Assembly: GCA_024291935.2 (NCBI GenBank)
Contig: CM044326.1
Location: 35,401,948 to 35,465,947, forward strand
Direction of reading: 5' to 3'
Source of the DNA: Okapia johnstoni
Taxonomy: Eukaryota; Chordata; Mammalia; Artiodactyla; Giraffidae
Length of the DNA stretch: 64,000 bases
Shown: positions 54,801 to 64,000 of the stretch, piece after piece
Position numbering within the stretch: position 1 is the first letter of the stretch
Layout: each line of letters begins with the position of its first letter
The notes under the pieces: model-generated
Seen by the model: the letters and a program-made list of their open reading frames with translations, nothing else
Told to the model about the DNA's origin: nothing
Database searches by the model: none
Made by a program: the position numbers and the translations under genes

Positions 54801-56915
54801 TCCACGAGCCACCTAGTCAAAGGGGCCACCTCCTGAACACCGAGCCACCTAGTCAAGACCTCCTGAACACCCTGGGAAACAGGGACCATGTTATCACGGC
54901 TTTGCAAACAAAAAAACAGCTGCATCTCAGAGAGGCAGAGCTGCTTGCCCAAAGACACACAGCAAGCAAGAAAAAAGCAACATCCCAGCACATCTTTACC
55001 GAGTGCCTCCTCTCTGCCTGTCCCCAGCTCAGTGCATGCAATCTGTTACTCCGCCCTGGAGAAAGATGGTGACTGTGATCCTTGAAAGGGCTGAGAAGTG
55101 CCAAGAGTGAGAACACATGTTACTCAGCTGTCACTAGGAGTCCCACATGCAGGAGTGGACACGGAGGCACACCGTGTTTGACCAGCTCTCCTAAAGTCAT
55201 GGAGCGAACAGAGGGCCTCACACACAGTGACCTGAGAGCCCAGGGTCTGGAAAACTCATGTTCTGACCTGCTCGGTCCCCACGCCATCCCTGGGAGGCAT
55301 GAGAGGAGGCCTGGGGCGAGGTGGCCGCTGTCGCTCTCCCTGGGGTTGCCCCGTCTGTGCTGTCGATGGACAGTACACCTAGACAGTGTGTCTAAAGAGA
55401 GTCAGGGAGAGGAAGCAGGAGGTCCATGGGGCATGGACAGTTCACGGTAGGCCATCCTGAAGATGACGTGTGCGACCCAGACTCTCAGAAGCCCCTTGAC
55501 CAGTCTTTCTTTCATCTCCTCCCTAAATCATGCCAGGGTTCTATTGGGTCCACCTTGGAGGCATGTCCTGAATTTGAGCACGTCGTTCTCTCCTCTGCCA
55601 TCACCTCAGCCCAACCACATTCTGCTCTCAGCCTTCACTCCTCAGACACCTCCTCCTGCTTCCTGCAGTGTGTTCAGATCTGATCTCTCAGGCCCCACCT
55701 GCCACAGGACAAAGGTAAAAAGTCCAGCCCTTGTCCACCTCTCTAACTCACGAGGGTGACCGAAACTGGGAAATCAGACTGCAGCTGGTGGCCCGGGTTG
55801 TAATCTCACCTTCTGTACCTAGAAGCTGTGTGACTACAGGTGGGTCACCTAACCTCTCTGTGCCTCTTGGCTACCCATCTGTAAAATGGAGGGAAAATAC
55901 CCCCTCATACCCTAAGCCCCCCTGACACAGGGGCATGCACCCCCTCTTGGCAGCCCACCACCCCACAGGAGGAGTTGTGATGGACAGGTCGACGGGCCAG
56001 AGCCTCGCCCTGGTTCTGCAGCCCCGGCCTTTTCCCCAGCCCACCAAAAGCACATTTTATGTTTCCTCTGAGGCTTTATCCTCATTATACGCTGTTCCTG
56101 GCACCCTGGGGCAGTTAAATAACTCGCCGAGGTCACGAGGCAGGTGGGAGCTGAGCTGAGACTCGAGTCCCACCCGCGCCCGACTGCAGGTGAGCCAACA
56201 AAAGACATTTCTATTACGATAAACAGAGGCTGTGGCAGAGCCGCCTTCCCCACAGAAGGAAAGGTCTAGAATGAGGAATAAAATCTCCATCGCTTAGTTT
56301 TTAAGATTCAGTGAACCTCCCCACTTGCAGCAAAAACAGCTTACTTTCGAATTAGTCAATCAGAGGGTGAGTCATTTCTTTGCAGGCGCCTGTGCTGGGA
56401 ATACTAATGCCAGCCACCCTGGGGGTGGGTCCCTGCACGGCTCATGGGTACCTGGCAGAAGCAGGGGAGGGGGAGCCTGCAGCGAGTAGCCCCCCCGCCG
56501 GGGACACAGCCCCCAGTCCCCACCTGCCCTGTCCCCACATGCCCTCAGGGCCCCCCGGGGAGGTAACGCCAGGTCACTCTCCTCGCGGCTCCTCACCAGC
56601 CACGAGGCCTCATCCTGCCTCCAGAAACAGGGTGATTAATCCCGGCCCCCCTCCTGGAGCCAGGGAGGCAGGGGCCGGGGCGGTGCAGCCTTCACGCCCA
56701 CGCTGACAGGACAAAAGGGAGAGGGCCGGAGCCACGGCCTTGCCGCAAGCTCCAGAGGCCTCAGTTCTGCTTTCCACTGGGGGAGAGGGGCATCAGGGAG
56801 AGTCAGGCAGAGGCCAGTGTTGTCATGACGGATTGAGGGGAGAAAGGTCTGGGGGGCTGCACCCTCGCTCCCCCAAGCCCTGTGGAGGCACCTCTAAGCT
56901 CAAGCATCCACATGG
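51881..56915. other. Unique intergenic DNA
   Basis: No exon recognised. MIR fragments lie near 54925-54975, 55775-55895 and 56095-56175. A short tandem duplication lies at 54805-54870, and an AT-richer, possibly conserved island at 54360-54760. Confidence 0.6.
54805..54870 (+). repeat. Two-copy tandem duplication (36 + 30 bp)
   Basis: CGAGCCACCTAGTCAA and ACCTCCTGAACAC occur twice in a row; the first copy has six extra bases between them. Confidence 0.95.
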
Positions 56916-57112
56916 TCATTCACTCATTCATTCATTCACTCACCCATTCATCCATTCATTCACCCATTCATTCATTCACTCACCCATTCATTCATTCATT
57001 CACTCACCCATTCATTTATTCATTCACTCACTCATTTGTTCTTTCATTTATTCACTCATCCAATCATTCATTCACTCACCCATTCATTCACTCATTCATT
57101 CATTCACTGCCA
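56916..57112 (+). repeat. (CATT)n array, about 195 bp
   Basis: CATT/TTCA units broken by regular CACTCACC variants. It gives a spurious serine-histidine-isoleucine-phenylalanine open frame. Confidence 0.95.
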
Positions 57113-58270
57113 CCTACTCATCCTAACTGACTGCTGCTCCAAACTAAACCCATTCAGACTGGGGTGGAGGTGGGGTCACAAGGAGAGAGGATGAGGAGTT
57201 TTATGAGAGTGGTGGTCAGAGAAGACTTTCTGGAAAGAGAGGACAGGTAAGCAGAGTTTCTGGAGAGGTACATGTAACCAGGTAGGGAGGGTAGCATGGG
57301 GTGGGGAATGCAAAGGCCTGAATGTTTGGACAACAGGAGGAGCCACTGATGCAGCTTGAGGTGGGGGCAAGTCAAGAGGGCCGTGGACACAAGCCCCAGG
57401 TCTGTACCCTGAGGCTGCTGGGTCAGGGGGCCGTGGGCAGGGCAGGGGCATGGTCAGAGCGGAGGTCCAGGCAGCTTGCCCAGGCTCAGAGTAGACCTGA
57501 GACCTGAGCTTGGTGGCCACCTGGGAGGTGGTCCAGGTGGGAAAGGATATGGCATCAACCAGAGGATATGGCTGCGGGGCTGGAGAGGCAGACGGTCAAG
57601 GGCACCCTGTTGGCCGAGCTGATGGTGCTGTACCATACAAGCCGGAGGCAGGGATGTCTCCAGATGTCCTGGGGGCTCCGGGCCTGGACAGGGGCCAGTG
57701 GAGCCAGAAACGTTCCTGGGGAGCTCTTGGAACTAGTCACCCAGGGAGCCCTCGGAGCTGCCCCCCCCAGGTCACTGGAGGCCACGGGAAAGTCTCTCCA
57801 CCTGACTGGCGCCTGCCTGAGAGAGACCCTTCTTTCCTCATGGCTGACTATGAGCTTAGGCAAGTTTGCAGCTGACAGGTCCTAAAGGGTTCCGCGCGCT
57901 GGCCTCATCTCCCTGTTCTGCAGTCCTGAGACACACAGCTGCCGCACGGTGCTCACAAGCGAGTCGGGGGGCCCCGTGGGGGTCGCTTGCTGGGGGAGGC
58001 ACGAGTTTCCCGGATCTCAGTCCCTCCTCTCCCCCATCCTTGGCAGCCTCTCGGGGAGCAGCCCCCACAGAGGTCCTTTCTGTTTCTCCCTTGGGGCTAA
58101 TCCATCTCCCTTAGGTATCGAATGTCAGAGCCAGAAGGAAGGCCTGAGAGAGAGTGCACGTGCCTGAACCCAGCAGCCCACCCCAGGCTCCGGGACCCTG
58201 GGCAATGACTGGTCCAAGGTGTCCAGGGAAGAAGGAGGACACCTAGGACCTCAGGACCGGGAGGAGGCTG

Positions 58271-58284
58271 CCAGCTGGGGGCAG
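58271..58284 (+). promoter_or_regulatory. CTCF-like motif
   Basis: CCAGCTGGGGGCAG matches the remembered CTCF core at 13 of 14 positions, plus orientation. Occupancy is not known. Confidence 0.45.
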
Positions 58285-58888
58285 TCAGCCCACCCCTCCC
58301 CACAAGGAACTGCGGGCCTGGAGAGGGCAGCTGGCAGGGAGGAGACACGAGATGTCATTGGCACAGGTAGGGAAGACAGTACATGCCATCGGGGGCAAAC
58401 TGCACCCAAAATGCGAGCCCCAGGCCCCTCCATGGGCCCCCTTTCTCTCTCTGTCCCCTCCCCCATGCCTGGTGGGGTCACGGCAGCAGTGGGGGGCACG
58501 GAGATGGAAGGGGGCAGCAGGGTTCGGTCCCCTCGAGGCTCCAAGAGGTCCTAGGAGGGATCACAGGAGCTCTGGCATGGGTGGGAAGTATGAGGCCACC
58601 CCACAAGTCTGAGCACAGACTGGGTGCAGCTTTCTTTTTTTTTTTTCACCTTAAAAAAAGAGTTATACGAGCATCAAGCACGAAAGTCAACTTTGGCAAG
58701 AAGGAGAATCAGCGGTGTGACCCCCGCCCGGCCCCCACCGCCCTGCCACCTCCCATCCACTGCGCTCCGCCTGCCTCATCTGCTGGCTGCCCACCGCAGT
58801 CAAAGGCACGACCACATTTGCTCTCTGCTTTCTCATCTTGTCATGTTTCATTAGCCATCTCCGTTTTCTAGTTTATAAAAAATGTGCG

Positions 58889-58889
58889 G

Positions 58890-58929
<40 letters not shown>
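58889..58929 (+). repeat. (CA)n microsatellite
   Basis: About twenty uninterrupted CA units. Confidence 0.97.
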
Positions 58930-58931
<2 letters not shown>

Positions 58932-59261
58932 GTCTAATCCCTGAAGCTTCCCCTCTGGAGCAGTGAAACTGACATATTCTAACTGCAGGGCAACCAACCC
59001 GAGTGACATTCTCTGGAGGAAAACTTTCCCTTGCCAGGGCCACCAAGGGTGCTGTCTTCCCTCCCCAGGGGGCTTGGGCACCACCTGGCTGTGAGTTGAA
59101 ACAGACACCAGCTTCTGCTTCCCTAGGGCTCATTAGGGGTTCTGTTTATCCCCCTGCTGTTGGAAGTCAAGGTTGATGTCTGTTTTTTACCAGAGCCCAA
59201 CTCACATTGCAGTGAACATCTTCATGAAAATGCATTTTTGCTTCTCTTGGATGGTTTTCTT

Positions 59262-60262
59262 TCTTTTTTTTTAATTGAAGTATAATTGACTTACAATATT
59301 GTGTTAGTTTCAGGTGTATAGTGAAATGATTCAGTATTTTTGCAGATTATATTCCATTATAGGTTATTGCAAAATAATGGCTATAATTCCCTGTACTATA
59401 CAGTAAATCTTTGTTACTCATGTATTTTATATACAGTAGTTTGTATCTGTTAATCCCATACCCCTAATTTGTTTCTCCTTCCTTCCCTTCCGACTTTGAC
59501 AACAACAGTTTGTTTTCTAGGTCTGTGAGTCTGTTTCTGTTCTGCACACACATTCATATGTATTAGTTTTTACATTCCACATGTAAGTGATATTCTATAG
59601 TATTTGTCTCTGATTTATTTCCCTAAGCATAATATTCTCTAGGTCAACCCACATGACTTCAATTGGCAGTATTTCATTCTTTTTTATGGCTGAGTAGTAT
59701 TCCAGTGTCTGTGCATGAGTGTGCATGCATGTCGATGCGTGTGTGTGCGTGTGTGTATGGCACCTCCTGGTGGCTCAGATGGTAAAGAATCCTCCTGCAA
59801 GGTGGGAGACCTGAGTTTGACCCCTGGGTTGGGAAGATCCCCTGGAGGAGGGCATGGCAAACCCACTCCAGTATTCTTGCCTGGAAAATCCCCATGGACA
59901 GAGGAGCCTGGCAGTCCATGGGGTCGCAAAGAGTCGGACACGACCGAGTGACTTCACTTTTACCCAGGAGCAGGATTGCCGGATCAGATGGTAGCTCTGT
60001 TTTTAGTTTTTTAAGCAATCTCTGTATTGTTTTCCACAGTGATTGCACCAATTTACATTCCCACTAACACAGTACAGGGTTTCTTGTGCGTGGGGGGGGT
60101 TGTCTCTTAGGAGCACATTTCCAAAAGTACAATTTCAAGACCAATAGGCATCAACACGTTTATAGCTCTTTGTACATATTTTCATATTCATCTCTAAAAA
60201 GGCCATGTTAGTTTCACATTTCCGGGTGCCCTTCTGACAAGGGCGTCTCTGAGGTTGTCATT
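59262..60262 (-). mobile_element. L1 LINE 3' region, reverse, with SINE insert
   Basis: TTTAATTGAAGTATAATTGA, TTAGTTTCAGGTGTATAG, CATTCCACATGTAAGTGATA, ATGGCTGAGTAGTATTCCAG, then after the SINE CAGGATTGCCGGATCAGATG. Confidence 0.85.
59758..59956 (+). mobile_element. Bov-tA SINE
   Basis: Head GGCACCTCCTGGTGGCTCAG to tail GTCGGACACGACCGAGTGAC, inside a reverse L1. Confidence 0.92.
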
Positions 60263-60320
60263 AAAGGTATATACAGTTAACTCTTAAACAACACAGGTTT
60301 GACCTTCGAAAGTCTACTTA

Positions 60321-60409
60321 CTGGGTTGGCAAAAAAGTCTAACCAAAAAGTTTGTTCGGGATTTTCACTAATAGCAGAAAAACCCAAGTGAACTTTTTGG
60401 CCAACACAG
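60321..60409. mobile_element. Mariner-type miniature element
   Basis: Terminal inverted repeats CTGGGTTGGCAAAAAAGT and ACTTTTTGGCCAACACAG enclose 89 bases. The flanking TA at 60319-60320 and 60410-60411 is the expected target duplication. Resembles the ruminant mariner family. Confidence 0.85.
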
Positions 60410-60437
60410 TAGATGCAGGATTTATTGATGTGTGCAT

Positions 60438-60641
60438 GTGCTTAGTGGCTCAGTCGTATCCAACTCTTTGACCCCATGGACTGCAGCCCGCCAGGCTCCT
60501 CTGTCCATGGGGTTCTCAAGGCAAGAATACTGGAGTGGGTTGCCATTCCCTCCTCCAGGGGATCTTCCAGACCCAGGGACTGGACCCTAGTTTCGTGCAT
60601 TGCAAGTAGATTCCTTACCATCTGAGCCACCTAGGAAGTCC
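60438..60641 (-). mobile_element. Bov-tA SINE
   Basis: Reverse copy from GCTTAGTGGCTCAGTCGTAT to CCACCTAGGAAGTCCC, inside the Tigger-like element. Confidence 0.9.
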
Positions 60642-60825
60642 CCTTTTTCGATAGTAAATACTATTTACTACATGATCTGAGGTTGGTCATATCCTCTGAT
60701 GCAGAACCTCAGATACAGAGAAGCCACGGATACGGAGGGGCCCCTAGGAGTCATATGCAGATTTTGCATGAAGGGTCGGTGCCCTTAACTCTTGTGTTGT
60801 TCAAGGATTGACTGCATTTGGCTAA

Positions 60826-61507
60826 TTCACTGGATGCAAAATAATCTATTGCGAATCTCAGGAATACTGTATCCCCCAGAAAGTAGAGATTAGAGGTATT
60901 TTTCTCCCTTTTTGTCTGGTACAATATGCTCATAGTTATTTCGAATATAGAGAACCATATAAAATTGCCTAGATTCTATCATCTCTGCCCTACAGAGAAG
61001 ACAATTTCATACATTTCATCCCCAAACTAAACATCTGAGTGCAAGCTTCAGCAGGCTATCAAGACAACGAGGACCGAATGGCCATTTCTCCTTCCTCCCT
61101 GGCAAGAGATCCTGAGGTGACTTGGTGACATAACATTCAATTTTAGGAAATTAATTTCATCCTCCGGCTCGCTTGTTCTCTGAAGGCTGGTGTCAGCTGA
61201 GCAGAGGGACAGCAGAGGTCTCAGAAGCATCTGATATCGTAGGGGACAACGAGACTGCACGACTTGGTCCAGCCAGTAACTATCTGGTTTGCGCTGACCC
61301 AGGCCAGGTGGACAGCCGTCCGCGAGTTCTGTGCGGTTTTCCGGCTGGAAGCGTGTCATCGAGACCCCTACCTACTGCAGTCTCTCCCCAAGCCAGCCTC
61401 AGCTGGCCACTTCCCAGGAGCTCTGGGCTGGATGCCAGGACATCCGGGCTTCAGTCTCAGACCACTCCCTAAGAAAGAGGTTTTTACCGGCAAGCGTGAA
61501 GGGAGGG
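60826..61507. other. Unique sequence, no gene seen
   Basis: AT-rich to about 61160, then mixed. No exon recognised. Confidence 0.55.
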
Positions 61508-61739
61508 GGCCTTCCCAGGTAGCACTAGTGGTAAAGAACCCGCCTGCCAAGGCAGGAGACATAAGAGACGTGGGTTCGATCCCTGGCTTGGGAAGATCCC
61601 CTGGAGGTCACAGCAACCCCCTCCAGTGTAATTGCCTGGAGAATCCCATGGACAGAGAAGCCTGGTGGGCTGCAGGCCATGGGATCCCAGAGAGTCGGGC
61701 ACGACTGAACCGACTTAGCACGCATGCTTGAAGGGAGGG
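61497..61739 (+). mobile_element. Bov-tA SINE with target-site duplication
   Basis: The SINE body is 61508-61728. A perfect 11-base duplication TGAAGGGAGGG flanks it at 61497-61507 and 61729-61739, showing target-primed insertion and a fairly young copy. Confidence 0.94.
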
Positions 61740-61826
61740 AGGAGAGAAGAATGACATGCAGACTGTGAGGCTCTCCGGACTGTGAGGCACGCTGGCTTAA
61801 TCAATGCTTCGTGAAATACAAATCTT

Positions 61827-62340
61827 GATTTTTTTTTTCAATTGTGGTGAACTATATACAAATCATAAATTTCGCCGTCTTAACCACTTTTACGTGTATG
61901 GTTCAGTGGCTTTCAGTACATTCTCATGGTTGTACAACCATCCCCATCACCCAACCCAGAATGTTTTCATCTTCCCAACCTGGAACTCGGTCCCTGTTAA
62001 ACAGCGACTCCCCACCCTCCCCCGGCCAGGCCCTGCAAACCACCTTGCTACTTCCTGTCTCTAGGAAATTGCCTGTTCTGTGCACCTCAGGTAAGTGGGA
62101 TCCTACAACATGTGTCCTTTTGTGTCTGGTTTATTTCACTGAGCATCACGTTCTCCAGGTTCATTTAGGTTGCAGCCTGCGTCGGGATTTTCTTCTCTTT
62201 TTAAGGTTGAACATAATGCATTGTGCAGATGGAGTACGTTTTGTTTATCAGTTTATCTGGTCGATGGACGCTGAGCTGCCTCTGCTTTTCAGCTGTCGTG
62301 TATTCGTAACAAGTGCTGTTGTGAACACAGGGGTATAAAC
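61827..62340 (-). mobile_element. L1 LINE 3' region, reverse
   Basis: AATTGTGGTGAACTATATAC, GGTTCAGTGGCTTTCAGTAC and GTTGTACAACCATCCCCATC, then TTTATTTCACTGAGCATCAC, are reverse L1 words. Confidence 0.8.
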
Positions 62341-63793
62341 ACAAAGCGGGCTTTTACAATAGGTCTGAAGCTGGGAGCAGAGTCGAGCCTCTCGCACTGA
62401 CACCCCTCTTTGACTCTGGAGAGAAGTGTCTGGGAGAGAAACTGAGGCATGTCGGGCAGTGACGCACAGTGGGGACAGGAGGTTTGGCTCTGGCTCCCTC
62501 CCTCTGGGCGGCTGTGCCCGAGGTCCCAGGGTCCCGAGGGGCCTGTCTTTGAGGTCGGCTGCAGGAAGACCCTTGCCTGGGACAAGACTCCCCAGAAGTC
62601 TTGGCAGCAGGCAAAGCACTGCAGACAAGCCCCACCAAGTTTGAGGGGGCACTGGCCTCCAGTCCTGCTTTCCCATACCCAGAGCGCCCATTTACAGATG
62701 GGCATACTGAGGCCAGTGGCCCTCCTGGAGGCCCAGTCAGCCTCTGCTCCAGCCACCCTCCAGGTGGGAGGGGAGGAACGTGGCTCCCAGCCCCTCAGGC
62801 ATGTTTAGCCTGGGGACAGCTGCCAAGAGACGCAGGTAATTGATGGCTGCTCCGGCCTCCGGCACTTTTAATTTGATTGAACGCTCACTTAGAGAGGGGC
62901 CAGATCCGCGTGCGCCGAGGGGCAGGCCCGTAAATCAGGCTCCCGAAGAGGGCCTCCCACGCCGGAAGCGCTAAGTCCCCATCTGGAGCTGCGGGGCGGC
63001 CAACCCGGGGCGGGGGTCCCCGACCACCTCCCGCAGGTGTGGGGAATCCTGCGAGCGGGTCTTTACCACCCCTGGGGAGCACAAGCTGTTCTCCCATCCT
63101 CCAGGGGACCACAGTGCCCCCGTCCAAGACCCCAGCTGCCTCTGGGTCCTTCGGAGACCTGAGCCCCTGACGGAGAGTCCCTGGCAGGGGCGGGAAGCAC
63201 CGGGAGGGGCCGGAGTGAATCTTCACCCCACAGGGGCTCATCTGAGAGTCAGGGTTACAGGGTGGGGGGCTTACCCCGCCCCCGCCCCCATTCTCCTTTC
63301 AGGGTTGCTCACATACCCCGTTGCCCCCCCCAACAAGGACGCCAGTGACCCCAGAGTGCTTAGCCTGACGGATACCCCTGATGGTTCCTGTCATGCCGCC
63401 CCAATAGGGGCTCACTCCCTCCTGTTTAAACACTCTTCTCTTGGCTTGGGGACCCACTCGGGTCTCCTCAGGCTTCTCTGGAGACCCTCCCAGACTCTCC
63501 TTGAGGGTCAGCCCGGTGCCCAGCCCTCTCTTTGTGACAGGCATTCTGCCCAGCATTTACTCCCTGCCAGGCTGTGTGCCTGGGAATCTCCGACTTCAAC
63601 TGCAGCTCAGGCGTGAGCTTGCCCCAGGGCCCCACCTGCCACGTAGACCCTTCCACCAACAAGCATCCCAGAATCACACACCCAGCACCTGTGACGCGGG
63701 ACCCCTCTCCCGGGATCAGGGGCCAAACCAGAAAGCTCTCTCCAGCCTCCACTTACCCACCTCCCTCATCCCTCACATCCAGGTAATTTCTTT
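62341..63793. other. Unique GC-rich intergenic DNA
   Basis: No exon or familiar repeat recognised. 62840-63020 is CpG-rich with an ATTTTTAATTTGATTGA-like A/T patch at its left edge. Confidence 0.55.
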
Positions 63794-64000
63794 TGTTGTT
63801 GCCACTCAGTTTTTGGGACCCCGTGGACTGTAGCACGCCAGGCTTCCCTGTCCTTCACCATCTCCCAGAGTTTGCTCAAACTCATGTCCATCAGGTCGGT
63901 GATACCATCCAATCATCTCGTCCTCTGTCGTCCCCTTCTACTCCTGCATTCAATCTTTCCCAGCATCAGGGTCTTTTCCAATGAGTCAGCTCTTCACATC
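63794..64000 (-). mobile_element. BovB LINE, 3' end, cut by the window edge
   Basis: TTGTTGTTGCCACTCAG, CACCATCTCCCAGAGTTTGC and CATGTCCATCAGGTCGGTGA match the 3' end of the copies at 1603 and 42475. The rest lies beyond the right edge. Confidence 0.9.

Larger units (their letters stand above)
57113..59261. other. Unique intergenic DNA
   Basis: No gene recognised. Contains a CTCF-like core at 58271-58284, a T run at 58633-58646 and a CA microsatellite at 58889-58929. Confidence 0.6.
60274..60825. mobile_element. Tigger-like DNA transposon remnant, with nested mariner and SINE
   Basis: The left end (CAGTTAACTCTTAAACAACA) and right end (TTGTGTTGTTCAAGGATTGAC) are imperfect inverted terminal repeats. 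The inner words CTACATGATCTGAGGTTGGT and CGGATACGGAGGGGCCCC are typical of a non-autonomous TcMar element. Family name by recall only. Confidence 0.65.

Noticed and set aside
56740..57126. 128-codon frame over the CATT array
   Set aside because: Repeat translation with no domain.

Overview
The window is nuclear DNA from a ruminant. Two things show this: a dense population of ruminant-specific retroposons (Bov-tA and Bov-A2 SINEs, BovB/RTE LINE fragments, a cetartiodactyl CHR-2-type SINE), and one recognisable gene, DLK1 (delta-like non-canonical Notch ligand 1), with a ruminant-type protein sequence. Cattle, sheep, goat, deer and other ruminants cannot be told apart here.

DLK1 lies on the minus strand. 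Five coding exons at 19378-19312, 18135-18072, 17541-17411, 14567-14426 and 12392-11644 have GT/AG borders and compatible phases. They encode a signal peptide, six EGF-like repeats, a juxtamembrane stalk, one membrane helix and a short cytoplasmic tail; apart from one extra base the product would be 383 aa, the usual length. The extra base, in a 6-base G run at 11986-11991 in exon 5, shifts the frame just before the membrane helix. It lies inside a 220-base segment (219+1) bounded by a good splice donor and acceptor within exon 5. This segment corresponds to the 73-codon piece removed in the known short, membrane-retained DLK1 isoform, so that isoform would stay in frame.

Layout: 1-5.9 kb is stacked repeats (an ERV-L pol remnant, L1, BovB, SINEs, MER5-like, MLT1-like LTR). 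5.9-11.3 kb is mostly unique DNA downstream of DLK1, with a 480-base G-rich tract. 11.3-19.6 kb is DLK1, with its promoter CpG island at about 18.75-19.85 kb and a degenerate CA-rich tract just upstream. 20-64 kb is upstream of DLK1 and I find no protein-coding gene in it: mostly unique GC-rich intergenic sequence with MIR fragments, a GGAT-type array (30.54-31.02 kb), a repeat cluster (40.6-44.5 kb), a CATT array (56.9-57.1 kb), and nested L1/Tigger-like/mariner/SINE insertions (59-62 kb).

In known mammalian maps DLK1 is a paternally expressed imprinted gene, with MEG3/GTL2 downstream in the same orientation and BEGAIN upstream. By that map MEG3 and the IG-DMR would lie beyond the left edge and BEGAIN beyond the right edge. 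The 20-64 kb stretch probably holds regulatory DNA; several AT-richer unique islands and CTCF-like motifs are listed as candidates. No CRISPR array, prokaryotic gene or functional RNA gene was seen.
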